Source: Manis javanica (lineage: Eukaryota > Chordata > Mammalia > Pholidota > Manidae). From it: 64,000 bases of DNA. Location: the NCBI RefSeq assembly GCF_040802235.1, contig NC_133167.1, forward strand, positions 13,632,501-13,696,500. The letters run 5' to 3'. Both the position numbers and the translations under genes were made by a program. A model generated the notes under the pieces. The model saw nothing but the letters and a program-made list of their open reading frames with translations, did not search any database and was not told where the DNA came from. Shown here one piece after another: positions 25,000 through 38,100 of this stretch (its first letter is position 1; each line of letters starts with the position of its first letter).

Positions 25000-26035
25000 A
25001 GCCTCAGTCCCTGGACTTCATTCTCACTCCCATCTATGCTTTAAATATCTACAGACCCACTGGACCCCTCGCCCTGAATGCCAGGTTCACAGACTTAAAC
25101 ATCTCCACTTGGACATCTCCAAGGATCTGAAACTCAGCATATCCACAGCTGAGTTCCCCAAACAGCTGCTCCTCCAGCTCGTCTCAGTTCATGGCAACTC
25201 CACATGCCCTGTTGCTCAGGGAAACAACCTTGCAGTCAACCTTGACCCCTCTGTTTCTCTCACTCATTCACTCTGCCATCCAGTCCTATTGGCTCAAAAT
25301 ATAGCCAAAATCTGATCTCTTCTCTCCACTGCCAGTGCCGTCAGCCTGGCCCAAGCTCCCGTCACCTCTCCCCTAGCACATGTCAGTTGTCTCCTAACTG
25401 GTCTCCCTGCTTTGCCCTCTAGCCCCTTCCCCATGTGGGAGCCGGAGCAATCCTTCCCAAATGTGAGCCATATCATCTCACTTTTCTGTTGGAATCCTTG
25501 GTGTTCCTACCAATCCCAAGCAAAAACCCAAGTCCTTATAATATCTTACAAGGTTTTACATGATCTATCTGCTTCAAACTCCTCACCCCTACCCTGAGAG
25601 TATCTCAGCAACTCCTGTCCCACAACTCCCACTTCCACTCTGCACCCTCACTGGCCTCCTTGCTCTTCCTTGAGTCGGCCAGACACATTCTCACCTCAGG
25701 ACCTTTGCCCTTGCTGTGCCCTCTGCCTAGAATGATCTTCCCCTAAAATCTCCGTGGTTTCCCCATCAACCCTTCAGGTCTTATTAAAATGTCACCTTCT
25801 CAGAGAGGCCATTCAGGGCTGCACAATTTAAAAATTGTAGCTCTCTACCTCCACTTGTTGGTTTTAATATTTTTTCCATGATGCATAGTACCATCTGGCA
25901 CACTACTGACTTTTCTTGCCTAATTTGTTGTCTAATCCCCCAATAGGATGCAAGGTCTCAAAAGGCTGGGAATTTTTTCCACTGCTGTTCCCGCCGCACC
26001 CAGGTCAGAGCTGTCCATAGCAAATACCCAAGGCG
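25000..26035 (+). repeat. Long L2 fragment (3' half)
   Basis: About 1 kb matching L2 ORF2 3' sequence and tail. Landmarks are CACTCTGCCATCCAGTCCTA, CTCAGGACCTTTGCCCTTGC, TGTGCCCTCTGCCTAGAATG and AAAATGTCACCTTCTCAGAG. The frame is broken. It is the longest L2 here. Confidence 0.88.
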
Positions 26036-27559
26036 ATGAACCAGCAAAGCCCCATTTCAACACCAAGATTCTCTAGGAACCGGAGCTGTTTTGCATCATC
26101 CACACACAGCATGGTGCTCATGTCTCCTTTTTCTTCTCCCTGACATCGATCCCTTACATAGGCCAGACATCCATAAGGAGCTTTTGTACAAATTAAATGA
26201 AATCAGTAATTTCATTTAATTTATTAGGAACTTAATTCATTCTTAATCGAATAGTCTATGTGAATGCTTAAAACGTCAAAATGTATCTTTGCCACAGTGC
26301 AGGCTTCACGGTGCCTTCCTAACCAGTCTATCAATCTCCCTGGAGTCTGGCCCAGGCTGCAAAAGGTGCCCGAAGAGCAGCAGAGTGGAGTTTCTGCCCC
26401 ATCTTGTGGACAGTCTGGGAACTACACTTACTGAAGGCCATCCCCCGTGCCCCAGCACGTGTGTGAAATGCTTCTGGTTACTCCCGTCTCCTCCTCCGAG
26501 CCCCAAAGCAAGACCGTCCCTCCCCCGTCCCCCTGCACGTGCTTCAGGTTGGTGAGCCTCCCTTATTTTAAGGAAAAAATTAATTTCCTTGAGCCCCGAA
26601 GAGGGGAGACCTGAAAGCAGCTTGAGGGTGTGACTGCTCCCAAATTGCTCCTCACTCAGCAGCTTCATCCAGTTCAAGTCCCTAGGTCAGGAAACACAGC
26701 CTAGTATCAGTCTTTATTATCCTAAGTGGCTGTCCTTCGAGGCATGACTTCAGTGGCATGTGGGAGGCCATCCCAACCTCAGCACGCAAAACTGAACATC
26801 CACCAACCTTTTGGGAGTTCGGGAGTTCAGTATGATGCCGTTTATCCCGCTATCAAAAGTCAGCTTTGAGAGGTAAATGCTCCCAGGGGAGGTGACAGTT
26901 TGATTTCTAAGCATACCAACCTAATTAATGATAGCCAGCATACAGGGCAGGTGTTAAAGGTGAGGACAGAGGAGAAAGGCTACTGGTCACCCAGAGGAAG
27001 GTCTAGAGGTGGACACCAAGGAGCTAGCCCTGTGGCAAAGAGAAGCCAGTAGGGCCACCAGATTCGACTTCCATACCTTATAGTTTGTCCCCTGATCAGC
27101 CTACCTCACAGCATGATTTCACCACTTCCATCTGTGTACTTGAGACTGGAAAGGAAAAAATTCTACATTAAAATTATCAGTATAGCAATTCTATTACTCT
27201 CAAGCAGCCTGAACTATATTAACTGTAGCACCAAAGTTGGCGGAAGAGACTGTTAATAAACAATAATGATTTTTAATTAAAGAATGGTTTAAAAGGAGCT
27301 TGCACTTCTGAGGTCTGAGAAGATTCTTGAATCATGTTACCCAGTTACGGGAATTGTTTATTCTTTGTGGTATCTATAAAGGAATGAAAGAAAGACTGTG
27401 GAGTCTTAAGTAAATTTAACTTTCAAGGCCACTGTATCTGAATTAACACCAGAAGGGAAGAGAATAAATATTATTGAGAACTGGTTTCTAGAAAGCACTT
27501 TCTAGGCACATGATCTAAATTTAATTATTAAAAAGTTTAATCTAAATTTCATAACTCTC
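26036..27559. other. Intergenic, no gene
   Basis: A moderately GC-rich 26290-26680 has open frames on both strands without protein resemblance. Nothing else seen. Confidence 0.45.
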
Positions 27560-27645
27560 TTCAGAGGCCAGCTGTGTGACCTTGGGCTAGTACCTTAACC
27601 TCTCTGAGCCTAATTTTCCTTTTGTGTAAAATGATTCTAATGTTC
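27560..27645 (+). repeat. MIR SINE fragment
   Basis: GCTGTGTGACCTTGGGCTAG then CTTAACCTCTCTGAGCCTAA. It is cut off by the L1 fragment that follows. Confidence 0.8.
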
Positions 27646-27850
27646 TGGGAAACAGTTTGATGGTTCCTCAGAAAGTTAAACACAGAATTACCATATGATC
27701 TAGCAATTCCACTTCCTGGTATATACCCAAGAGAACTGAAAGCAGAAATTCAAATGGATATTCAGAGCCCTGGGTTCAAAGCAGTTCACCACAGACAAAA
27801 AGTAGAAACAACCCAAATACCCTGTTACTATCCAAAGTCAAGTCTTTCTT
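27645..27850 (+). repeat. L1 ORF2 fragment
   Basis: TTACCATATGATCTAGCAAT, TCCACTTCCTGGTATATACC and CAAGAGAACTGAAAGCAG. Confidence 0.85.
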
Positions 27851-29689
27851 AGATCCCAAATCAAAGTTCTTTCTTATCTAACTGCAAATGTGTTGCATGG
27901 TGGTTTTAAGGGTTAGTCTATCTATGTGAAATGTGTGTTGAATAGATGTGGATTAACTGGGGCAGTGTTATTGGTCACTGAGGCACAAAAGGGAAAAATA
28001 TTACAATGAATTTTTCCAAGTATAAAATACAAAGTAGAAAGGAATCTTCCAGCTTTCCTCCCGAGCTGATTCCATCCTGGACCAGCCACCCCCTGGGCTG
28101 GTTGGGCGTGGGGAGGACACAGCAGTGCGGGTGGCAGCAGGGCAGCCTTCCTCCAGCTCAGTGAGAGAAGTCTCCATGATGGACTTTTTTCTATTTACAA
28201 TGTAGAAGAATGAATTTTCCTCCAATTTTAATTGAGAAAGACCATTCCAAGACCAAGGAAATGTCATGCGTTAGCTGATGAGTAAGCTGGGTATCATGGG
28301 AATGACAGTACAGGACACAGTTACTTGCCAAAAATGTGACCTATGGGATTTAAGGACAATGTCACATTGCTCTACTTGATGATTTTTATTTGGATGAGAA
28401 GAAACCATCGATTTGGTTTTCCTTCAAGGGGGAAAATGTGCAGAGTATACTAGGGTATCTGGGACAGGGGGTGGGGGGTGAGGGAGTGGAGGGGTGCACA
28501 TGCAAGTGTGCACACCCGTGTGTTCACAGCCGTGGGGAAGGAGGGAAAGGTGCCTCCTAACTTGGAGAACTCTGGAACTTACAAGAGGAAATAACCTACC
28601 CTCCCTAGTGAACAATAAAAGCAAGAGATAAGGGATCATAAAATGCCCAAGTTATGCTTTTACCTGGAAGGAAAGTAAGCTGAGAGGACTATAACTTTGA
28701 AGACAGGTTACGGAATATGAATCTCTCCACACAGGGCACTCACCATATTTTCCTACCACTTTCAAACCCTGCAGGCAGAGTCAAGACTGAAAAAATGAAA
28801 GGCCATAAAGTGAGATCCAAATGCTTCTCCAGGTGTGTTTGTGGTTAAAAAGTGTGAGAAATCACATTTGTGAGGACAGATAAAAATGTGAAACAAGAAG
28901 GAAAGTGATGTACTTTAAATGTTAAAGTGTTGTAGTTTAATTGAGCAAAGATAGCAGGCTAGGCTCCATGAAATAAAAAATAAAAAACATGATCCCTTCC
29001 TCTTTCTAATTATAATCTAGTTGCACATTTTAAAAACTCTAATCCCAAGGACAGAAAACTATACTGATTTGAATAACTAATTAAGCAAGTAATATAGAAT
29101 ATGGGAATTCCAATTCTTGATGGGAGGTTGAACACATATGTTTAACTCCTGCACCTCCTAAGTTCTCATTAATATGGTAGCAAGAAAATTTTAAAGCACT
29201 TTAACCCACAACCCATTAAAGGGGCCATTGTTGATGAACATTCAACAAATGTCTAGAAGATAGAGGATGGATGAAGGCATGTTAAAATGAAGATCAGAGG
29301 AAATCACAGTGTAGAGTCTGTGTGGAAGGGAATATGTTCCAGAAAAATGCCCATCTACTCTGCCAAGCTCTGATGAGGTTCAGAACTCACATGACAGGAA
29401 TGACAGAGATGGTGAAAAGAATGTGTGTACCTGAAATAGATGCTCTGCCCCACTGCACCATTCAAAACATCTAGAAACCAAACATCTTCCCCACGCAGCT
29501 CCCCAGGCTAAACATCGGAGATAAATTAAATGGCCCCTTTGGAAACATCTCTGCATTCTGGCATTCGGGATGCCCTCAATCTCCCAGAGGCAAAGCCCTC
29601 TGTTAAAAGGTCCTGCCCACGTACAGGACCTTTTTACTGCTTCACACTTCAATTTGAATGGACACAATGACGATCAGTTATTTCAGGAT
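27851..29689. other. Intergenic, no gene
   Basis: G-rich low-complexity at about 28466-28496. Perfect inverted repeat at 29605-29634. No gene. Confidence 0.45.
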
Positions 29690-30100
29690 AGAGACTTTTT
29701 TTTAAATGATTTCAACCAATGAAAAGAAGAATTGAGTTATAGACAAGAATGCGTAAAAAGAAAATTCTAATTAGAAATTGCACCCATAAAACAAAAAAAG
29801 ATGCTATATATAGAAAAAGGAAAATCACAGACCAAAATAAGAGCTATTGAAAATGTTTCAACTACTACAAACAGAAAAATTCATTACAAGGGTTGGGAAA
29901 ATAAAATCTGTATGACGTTCTAGAAATCAGATTCTGTGTTTTAAACACAAGAGTAAAAAAGATGACAGAAAAAATAAGAGACCTAGAAGACCAATCCATG
30001 CACCCAATATCAGACTCAGGATTTCTAAGAAAACAGAAATAGAGAACATGGGAGAGGAAGAAACTATCAAAGAAATAATACAAAACAGTGAAAAGTTAGA
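29690..30100 (+). repeat. Ancient L1 (L1M-type) fragment
   Basis: A-rich sense text including GGGAGAGGAAGAAACTATCA and AAGAAATAATACAAAACAGT, resembling the 3' region of old L1M elements. Confidence 0.55.
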
Positions 30101-30760
30101 GGTGGGACAAAGCTCTGACCTGAGGGTTCAGGCAATGAGGAAAGATGTCACAAAGGAGCATAGTTCTCAGCTGAGCAGGGAAGGATATGTAGGGGTCTCC
30201 AGGTACAGAGCCTGAGCAAGCAAAGAGCTCAGACCAGGAAAGAGCATGGTTTGTGCCAAAGGCAACTGCATAGACTCAGGTTCAACTACCATTTGCTTAG
30301 CTTTGGCATCTCCAACCCTGTTCTAAGTCCCTTTATGTGGTACCTGATGGAATCCTCACAACCACCTCACAGCTCTTCTTTACAGATCAGGACACAGCTG
30401 GTTGGTGCAGAGCTGTATTCACACAGGATGTCCTCGGACCCCAAGTCCGTCACTCACTCATTCATCCAGCTGGGGCTGAGGGTCCTCCCAAGGCAAAAAA
30501 GGGCTCTATGAGCAAAGAAATATTTTAAGGATTGATTTTTGAGGGGCCTCAAATATTAAGGAAAGGAGTTTTCATGATATCATTAAAGCAATGAGGAGCC
30601 GCTGGAGGTTTTTGAAAAGGGAATGGCATGGTGAGAATGGTGTTTTTGGAAGACAGGCAGCAGCTGGGCAGGCTGGCAGAAAAGCCCTATGAAGCTGTGG
30701 CTGTGGTTCCTGCGGGAGGACTTGGGTGGGCAGTGGATGGAGGCAGTGAAGGTAGAAAGA
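30100..30760 (-). repeat. L2 fragment interrupted by a MIR
   Basis: Antisense L2 pieces at 30100-30250 (CAAAGAGCTCAGACCAGGAA) and 30480-30760 (GGAGCCGCTGGAGGTTTTTG) surround an antisense MIR at about 30285-30480 (GTTCTAAGTCCCTTTATGTG, GGAATCCTCACAACCACCTC). This suggests nesting of old elements. Confidence 0.6.
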
Positions 30761-32224
30761 TCAGGAAGCCAAGCATGTTTCTGCAGCGCTGGAGGAATCC
30801 AGAGCACTGCCAACCTTGTCCTTTAGGATAATACACACAGGTGGGCATCTACCCACATCCCCTGGGGTCCTTTTACCATTTTTGTGTATCCCACGCCAAT
30901 GCCTGTGCTTTTGCTTCCAGCAGCCAGCACCCATGGGCCTTCGTCAGTGGCCAGCCCTCCAGCTCCGGGGTCAGTGTACACCCAGGGACAGAGAGCAGAT
31001 CTGAGGATCTTGGGGCCTCCCACCCATGGGCCTTATTTAAGATACATGGGGGTGCATGTCACAGCCCCTTCACTGACCTTGGCAGGCCGTTCTGCAGGAG
31101 GATTTATGCTCCCTGGTCCTCTGCAGGAACTCGTAGAAGCTTCCTTCCATGGACATTGCTTAAAGCTGCACCTGTGTCTGGCTTCCTCTCCTGCTTCCCA
31201 TACCCCTCTCTCCTGGGGACCTAGGAATGTGTCCTTAATCTGTCACCTGCACAACAAATCTTCATCTCAAGGTCTTCTTCTGAGTACCCCAACCTGATAC
31301 AAGAGGGAGAAGTGAGAGCAGGCATTGAACAGGAGGAGGAGAAAGAAAGGGTAGGGCGAGCAGTCTGATCCCCACATGGGGTGCGATTCAAGGTTCCCCA
31401 GGGACATAGTCCATGGCAGCGAGACCTCATCTGGGTGACAATTAACTGCGAGGCAGCCCAAGCGGAGAGGGCAGTTCGGCAATGCTCGAGCAGTCTTGCA
31501 AGTCAACCAGTCTGCGGGACATCTGGGGATGCGTTTCCCACACCACCGTCGCCCAGGGGCTCCCCCAGGGGTTGGCTTTATTGCTCTGGAACCTACCTGC
31601 CATGAATGATTTCCTGCTGGGAGTTTAGAAAACTAGAAAGAAGGCTCTTCAGAGTTCAAAAGGCGGTCTGATCTTTGCTCTCAGTACTACAGTATTTATC
31701 TCTGCCTTATTCCCTAAAACACATAGTGGGTGTGGGCGCTTCTCTTTGAAATGCTCTTGTTTCATCGTTTGGGGGAGGGGAGGAAAGTTTGGTTTACATT
31801 CTGATCTAATCTGAGAGGGATGCAGGCATCAGAGACAGAAGTCAGTGGAGGTGTGTGTCTGAAAACCAAGCTATCCTCTCCTGATCATTTTACCTGAGAC
31901 GGTTAAGTGATGGATTCTGGGACTCCTTGCTCTATGGGAAACAATATTCATTCATGGGGAAGAAAAGTTCATTTTCCACTATGTGTCGTGAGTTCTTCCA
32001 CTGCTGAGAAGTCATATCCCATCAGCGAAATTCTGTTCAGCTTCTCATGTGGTCTTTGGGAAGGCTGTGCCATTTTACTGTTATTATTTACATTATATTT
32101 TAGCTAAAACAGTCATAACAATCACTGAACTGATTTATAGTAATTCCCTGACATAGGTCAGAAAACCCTTCAGCCAACTGGGAACTGCTTGAGAGTTCAT
32201 TTTGAAGTGGGGTGATGACATTTT
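30761..32224. other. Intergenic, possibly an old LTR or MER remnant
   Basis: 30820-31310 has a repeat-like feel (CATCTCAAGGTCTTCTTCTG, AGTACCCCAACCTGATACAA) reminiscent of old mammalian LTR ends, but I cannot name the family. 31310-32224 shows nothing. Confidence 0.3.
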
Positions 32225-32335
32225 TAATCATGTAACAATTCACTCAGCAAATACTGAGCACCTACTATGTGCTGAGTACTGGGTAGGTGCTAGAGATATC
32301 AAGGTGAGACATAAAAACAGAAATGGCTCAGATCA
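32225..32335 (-). repeat. L2 3' end fragment
   Basis: Antisense L2 terminus: CACTCAGCAAATACTGAGCA, CCTACTATGTGCTGAGTACT. Confidence 0.7.
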
Positions 32336-32389
32336 TTAGGAGAAAAAGTCATTAGGTAAAAACTATATACAAAATGTAAAATGCTACAG

Positions 32390-32700
32390 GGATGAATCAT
32401 GCTAAATGAAAGAAGCCAGTCCCAAAAGACCACATATTGTATGATTGTGTGTATATGAAATGTCCAGAAGAGGCAAATCTGTAGACAGAAAGTAGATTAG
32501 TGGTTGTCCAGAGCTGAGGCTATGGGCTCATAGGAGGTGACCACTGATGGGCATGGGGTTTCTTTGGGGGATGATGAAAATATTCTAAAAATGAGATGTG
32601 GTGATGTTTGTGCAACTCTATGAATGCACTAAAAAGCATGAGTTTTGCACTCTAAGTGGGTAAATTGTATGGTATGTAATTAATCTCAAAAAGACTTTTT
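32390..32700 (+). repeat. L1 3'-end fragment
   Basis: GAAAGAAGCCAGTCCCAAAA, CCACATATTGTATGATTGTG and GGCAAATCTGTAGACAGAAA. Ends near AATTAATCTCAAAAAG. Confidence 0.88.
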
Positions 32701-33604
32701 TTAAGGGATGATTAGATCTTGTTTTGGAACGATCAGCCCACCAGGGGGAAATTAGAGAATTGTGAAAAATGAATGAAAGAAGACCAGTGAGGAGGCTGTT
32801 TTCACAATCGAGGTGGGTGTTGATGAAAGACTGCACCACGGTGGTGGCGGCAGAGATGGGAAGAGGACCGTTCAGGGGAGAGTTAGGAGCCACACCGCAC
32901 AGCAGCTGGTTCCTGGTCGGCTACTGGGAGGAAGGACAAGAGAGGAGTCTGGGATGGCGCCCAGGACATAGCTGGATGGGTAAGTGGTTGCCTTCACCAA
33001 GTCAGAGCTGGAAGAGGACCAAGCCTGCTTTTGCGGACTGGGTTAGTAGGGATTGAATTTAGAGGTGCTTTTGAGACATCCAGGTGGAGATATTCAGCAA
33101 ACAGAGGCACCGGACTGCCACTCGGAGGAGACAGAACAGGAGACAGTGATGTGTGGGTCACCTGCACGCTGTGGCAATGGAGCTTTGGGAGGAGGTAAGA
33201 CCACCTGAGAGGAGAGGGCTATGGGCTGAGCCTGAGGAACTGACTCTGTTTAAAGGGCTGGTGAGAGGAGACACCCACATGGGAAGCTGAAGCAAGACCT
33301 AGAGATGCAAGGGGACAGCCAGCCAGGAAGGTGTCCCCAGAGAGGGGCTGCACTTCAGGAGCCATGAGTCTGTGGCGTCAGACAGTGCTTGGGTCCAGGA
33401 AGAGGAGAACCCAGCTGTGCACACTGGGTTTAGCAACATGATGTCACTGGGGCTCTAGGTAACAGCTGCCTCCTCGGAGTGATGGGCCACAGCCAGACTG
33501 CCACGGAGGCCGGGGGTCTGGACGAGCCTCCCCAGAGGCAGACCCCAGCACATGAATGTGGGTGGGAATGTTGATTAAAATGCTGTAAGAGAATACCAGT
33601 CAGG
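32701..33604. other. Intergenic, no gene
   Basis: Purine-rich in the plus strand with L2-like flavour (AGACATCCAGGTGGAGATAT) but not assignable. No coding signal. Confidence 0.35.
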
Positions 33605-33712
33605 GAGGGATGGATGGATGGATCGATGATCGACTGATGGGGAAAGACAGAGGAAGCAGAAGATGATAGATCATACATACATACATACATACATATATAC
33701 ATACATGTAGAA
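33605..33712 (+). repeat. Tetranucleotide repeats (GGAT)n and (ATAC)n
   Basis: GGATGGATGGATGGATCGAT at 33605-33630 and CATACATACATACATACATA at about 33673-33705. A TATATATATTT run follows near 33739. Confidence 0.92.
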
Positions 33713-33959
33713 ATACAAATGTCTGTGTGTGTGCATATATATATTTACTAATGTTTCCCCTGAGATGGCCTAGAAGCAGTGACCCCTCAACAGCAATGAG
33801 TACTACCTAGCACTTAGATCTTAGGATTGGATCCTGGACCCTAGGAGGAGGTGGACTGACTGACCTCTGTATTTTTCTCCTGCTATAAAAGACATTAATA
33901 GCACAACTGGAGAGACTGGAATAAGGTCTATGGGCTAGAAAAGAGCACTATATCATTGC

Positions 33960-34215
33960 TGACTCAGACTTCGGTAATTGCGGTTTTACAATAGGAATGT
34001 CATTGTATTTTAGGAAACACTGAGATATCCAGGAGTAAAGAAATAGCATATCAATAACTTACTCTGAACAGTTCAGAATTAAGTTGAGAGATTGATAAAG
34101 CAAGTATGGTGAAATTATAACATTTAGAGAGTCTGGATAAAAGGCATATTGGAACTCATACTGTATTTTGCAACTTCTCAATAAGTCTGAAATTGTTTCA
34201 AAATGTTCTTTAAAG
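33960..34215 (+). repeat. L1 3'-end fragment (old)
   Basis: TATTTTGCAACTTCTCAATA, AGTCTGAAATTGTTTCAAAA is the tail of several L1M subfamilies. The left limit is uncertain. Confidence 0.6.
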
Positions 34216-35994
34216 ATGCAGAAGAAAAAATGTTAGCCCAAGAATTCTGAAGACAGCATAGGATTTTGGTTGGTTTTTTGAGCTCAGTGTATATTTAAAC
34301 ATTGGTCTGGGGAGACTGGGTGCCTAACAGTAAAGGAATCCCCGAGACATAAACAGTTTCAGTGGAGAAGTTGCCTAGACTAGCATTCCTTTGCTCTTTA
34401 ACTTTGCTGCCAATTTCCATATTTCATGGCCATAAAGAAAAAAAGGGCATTCATTTAAGAAAATATGGAAAATACAGAAAACTGACAACCAGAAAATGAG
34501 TCATCCCTGTTTTCATTACATTTTTATGCACACATATATATGCCTTTATATAAAATTGCGATCACCATGCTTCACATACAGCTTTGTATGCTCCTGGCTT
34601 CAGGGAACATTGTCATAAGCATTGTTCTTGTTATTAAAATTCTTTTGAACTATAGAGAGTAGAGTTCATCAGACTCCTCAGTTCATGACACAATTTTGTT
34701 TATATTACATTCCTACTTATCACCAGTCCCCTTTTTTACTCTGTCCCTCTGCCCTGGTTCCCCAGTGCGTGCACATGCTCATGGCATGGGCTTTGCTCGG
34801 TGGAGCTCGGGCACGCTCCCCGCATCATGCTGGCCCTCACTGTTCACTCACACAGCAGGTTTACAGGCTCCATGGACTCCATGCCTTCTAACCACTACGG
34901 AGGCTCAGCTAAGTATTTTTATTTAAGCAGATGAATTTCAGTAACTGCATGATAGTCCCCCAGAGCACTGGGCCCCCCTTTTATCTGTTTGCCCGCCACT
35001 GGATACCAGGTTTCTTCTCAGCCCCTTCTCTTCAGTCTCAGGTCAGACCTAGTTTGCACGTGTCTCTTCTTTGTGACCATGTCCGGTGGACTTAATGTTG
35101 CTGAGCCTCAGTCTTCCTTGATCTCAGGGTTGTACATGTACATGTACAGCAGTATGTGCAGAGCCCCAAACCAAAGTCAGAGGATTACTGGGGATGAAAC
35201 TCTCTGACAGCAAAGGGTCTCCATCCCCCCCAGCTCAGTTCAAGGAGCCCAGAACCTGGAGTGCGGCCCTCAGTCCACACTACAGCTCGTACAGGCACAC
35301 CTGCGTCGGCGTCTTCTACAAAACAAGCAAATACGGGAAGTGGGACAGAGAGGAGGGGAGTCTGGGGTGCTGCCGTGGCACTGTCTCCTGCGGTGCCCTG
35401 AGGGGGGAGCTAACGTCAAAGTCAGCTGCGACAGAACTGGCAGCCCCCAGTGCGGCCGAAACTGGAAGAACCATGGGCAGATGCCAGCGCAGCCTCTAGG
35501 GGCAGAAGGAGGCGTGGAGTAACCCCACCCACCAGCCTCTCACTGAGCAGAGTGGGCACCCAGAGGTGTGGGCTAACCGGGGACCCAGAGGCGGCTGACA
35601 GTGGTAGCTAAGGACATGCCGACTCCCCTTTCCTCCCCTGGAACCTCCTCATCATGGGGAAAGAGCCCCACAGACAGGCTGGGGGCAGGGCAGGGCAGTT
35701 CCTGCTGGAGCTACAGTGGTGTCTGTGGCCCGGTAGGGGTTCCCACATCACAGGCTCTGGTGAAGGGGCAGGGGAGAGGCTGCAGGCAGCTGAAGGTTCA
35801 ACACAATGAGTGTTGAGAGAACGACCAGGCTGTTGGCACTGATGCCCACACCACAGCTGGAGCAGGGAAGGCAGGCCCGGAGGGCCCCCAGTGCAAGCTC
35901 TGCCCCATCCCTGAGACCTTACTGAGAAGTCCAGGGCAGGGGCAGGAGGGAGGGAAAGGAGCCCCAGAGTGACTGTAAGTGGACATGAAGCACT
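34216..35994. other. Intergenic, no convincing gene
   Basis: 34430-35190 reads like a very old interspersed repeat of unknown family. 35190-35960 is GC-rich with a 101-codon open frame (35194-35499) that matches no protein known to me. A self-complementary GTACATGTACATGTAC lies at about 35132-35147. Confidence 0.35.
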
Positions 35995-36135
35995 TTTTGC
36001 CTCAAGGAAATGTTCTAAAACTGGATTGTGGTGATGGTTGCCCAGCTGTATACATTCATTAAAACTCATTCAATGACACACTTCAAGTCACTGAATTTTA
36101 CAGTACATAAATTATACCTGAATAAAACTTTTTTA
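35995..36135 (+). repeat. L1 3'-end fragment
   Basis: GATTGTGGTGATGGTTGCCC, then TAAATTATACCTGAATAAAA with an A-rich end. Confidence 0.8.
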
Positions 36136-36589
36136 AAAAAGAAAACTATTGGATGGAAAATGGAAACAGAAAATGCGGATGGAATTTTCATTTGCAAACC
36201 GAAGTGGAAATTACTAGAATGACTTTCAAGTCAGGAGCAAGATAACTAGGTTGCCTACTCTGAGCCAAAGTTAACAGAACTCAATTCTAAGAACACAGCA
36301 AATTCTGTTTGCACCTTGCTGGTGTGTTGATTTGTACCTGGGCACATAAAAAGCACTGACTGCTTAGAGCAGATGGCAGGGCCATGCTTGGGCACAGGGC
36401 AGGCCCCGGGAGCGAGATGGGAGACTAGGTGGGCAGAACACTGTGAGCATCCCAGGACAGCAAGGCCCTGAGGTGGGGAGAGAGGTTGGGAGTTACGACA
36501 GCCAGGTCACAAGTCAGGGCCAGCAGGACAGCTCAGGAAGGCCTGGCAACATCAACAAGGGTCTTCAGCCTAGGAGACTGAAATCCAGC

Positions 36590-36790
36590 AGGCCAGCTCA
36601 ATGTGCTCCAGATTGCCTGGGTTCCAACCCAGGCCTGTCGCTTACTCATTTAACCAGGGTAAGCTACAGCTGCCCCCTCTGTAAAGCAGGGTGAATACGG
36701 ACCTCCATTTTTGTGGCACTGTCCTGGGGCTTAATGGGAGTAACCCACATCAATACTTAGCAAATTCTTGGTGCTAACCATAGTAATTTT
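36590..36790 (+). repeat. MIR SINE
   Basis: GATTGCCTGGGTTCCAACCC, then CTCTGTAAAGCAGGGTGAAT and ACTTAGCAAATTCTTGGTGC. Degenerate. Confidence 0.7.
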
Positions 36791-37899
36791 TCTTATTCCA
36801 GAAAAAGCATGAAAATTGTCAGTGTCTGAAGAGCATGGTTTCTCAAGAACTTTCTCCAATAAAACTGAAATAATTTTTCTGAATCTTTAAAGCAAAAGAA
36901 AAGGCATAAAGGACTTGGGGAAACGAAAGAGACCAATCATAAAAAATTCAAATGTATCTATCATCAGTTTCGACTTCAAGGGCACATAGGTGACTGGAGA
37001 TGGTGGGCATCTTGCTATGGTGAGTCTGTGTCCCTTATTTTGTCTACCTGTGAAAACAACATTTCCTGCTACCGCCAATTCCCGTGGTTCTGCAGAAGAA
37101 AGGCTCCTGTCGCTGCCACTTGGGGAAGAAGACAGGAAGCTGCCGAGCTGGTGAACGTCAGCATGCGCAGTGGACGGCATCACAGGGCGGGTGAGTCAGA
37201 GCAGGAACGGGTGGCAGATGGTCAGACAGCAACATCAATTATCCCCGCAGACCATGCTGATTCCGGTAAACACTGTGGAGGAAGAAATGCAAGATACACA
37301 AAGGCAAGGCTGTCTTCAGGCTCCACATCAAATGCCTGCCTGAGTCTCTGATTAATGGTACTGTATGCATTTTTTTTTTTACTCATAATTAGTATATCCC
37401 TGGGAAAGGGTAGTACAAAACGATTCCACAAATGACTCAAAAAGCATATGAAATTATTCATAATCGGGGGAAAGAGAGGGAGGAAATACCTAACAAAAAA
37501 ACCCTAACAGTTCAGTGTCCATAGAGGCTCACGGGGACAGGACCCGCCTGGGTCACTTTGCACACTGTCCCTTCTACTTGTTCCCTGCATTTTAGCCCAG
37601 ATTAAAGGCTAATTGATTAAAACAATATGATGAAAAACACTTAATTCAGAATCTCTTAGAAGAAATACATATTGCACTAGCCTTAGAGGATTCAAAGATT
37701 TGCTAAAGCCCCCTCGTCCTTAGGAATTTAATTTTACGCCAGGAGTCAGGATACAGATGTTCAAAGTAACATCTGGAAAGCTTGCAAAACTTCTAAGTTT
37801 TTATCTATCCAGTCCAGTATCAGGGAGCTACCCGATAGATGGGTTTCCACCAATAAGAACTAAAATGTTAGTTCGGTTGTCATACTGATTCTAGTAGTA
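36791..37899. other. Intergenic, no gene
   Basis: A T-run lies at 37369-37380. Nothing else recognised. Confidence 0.4.
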
Positions 37900-38095
37900 A
37901 AAATTGGAGTAACTTAGATGTCCAGCAATAAAATAAAGGTTAAATATATCCATGCTATGGGATACTATGTAGCCATTCAAAAGATCAAATAATTATTAGG
38001 TCAGTTTATACATAGACATAGAAAGATGTCCAACAGGATATTCTCAATGAATAAAAGGCAAGTTACGAAATATATTCCATGGTCCATGTATGTTC
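37900..38095 (+). repeat. Old L1 fragment
   Basis: CTTAGATGTCCAGCAATAAA and ATGGGATACTATGTAGCCAT are L1 ORF2/3' text. It abuts the MaLR LTR. Confidence 0.8.
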
Positions 38096-38100
38096 TGTAC

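Noticed and set aside
29605-29634. Rho-independent terminator
   Set aside because: Stem plus T-run fits by shape, but the surroundings are mammalian intergenic DNA with old L1 and L2, so bacterial termination is not applicable.
33605-33712. CRISPR-like or minisatellite array
   Set aside because: Just short tetranucleotide microsatellites with no spacer structure.
35194-35499. 101-codon plus-strand open frame in GC-rich DNA
   Set aside because: Composition (Ser, Gly, Arg rich) and lack of any motif fit a chance frame in GC-rich sequence.
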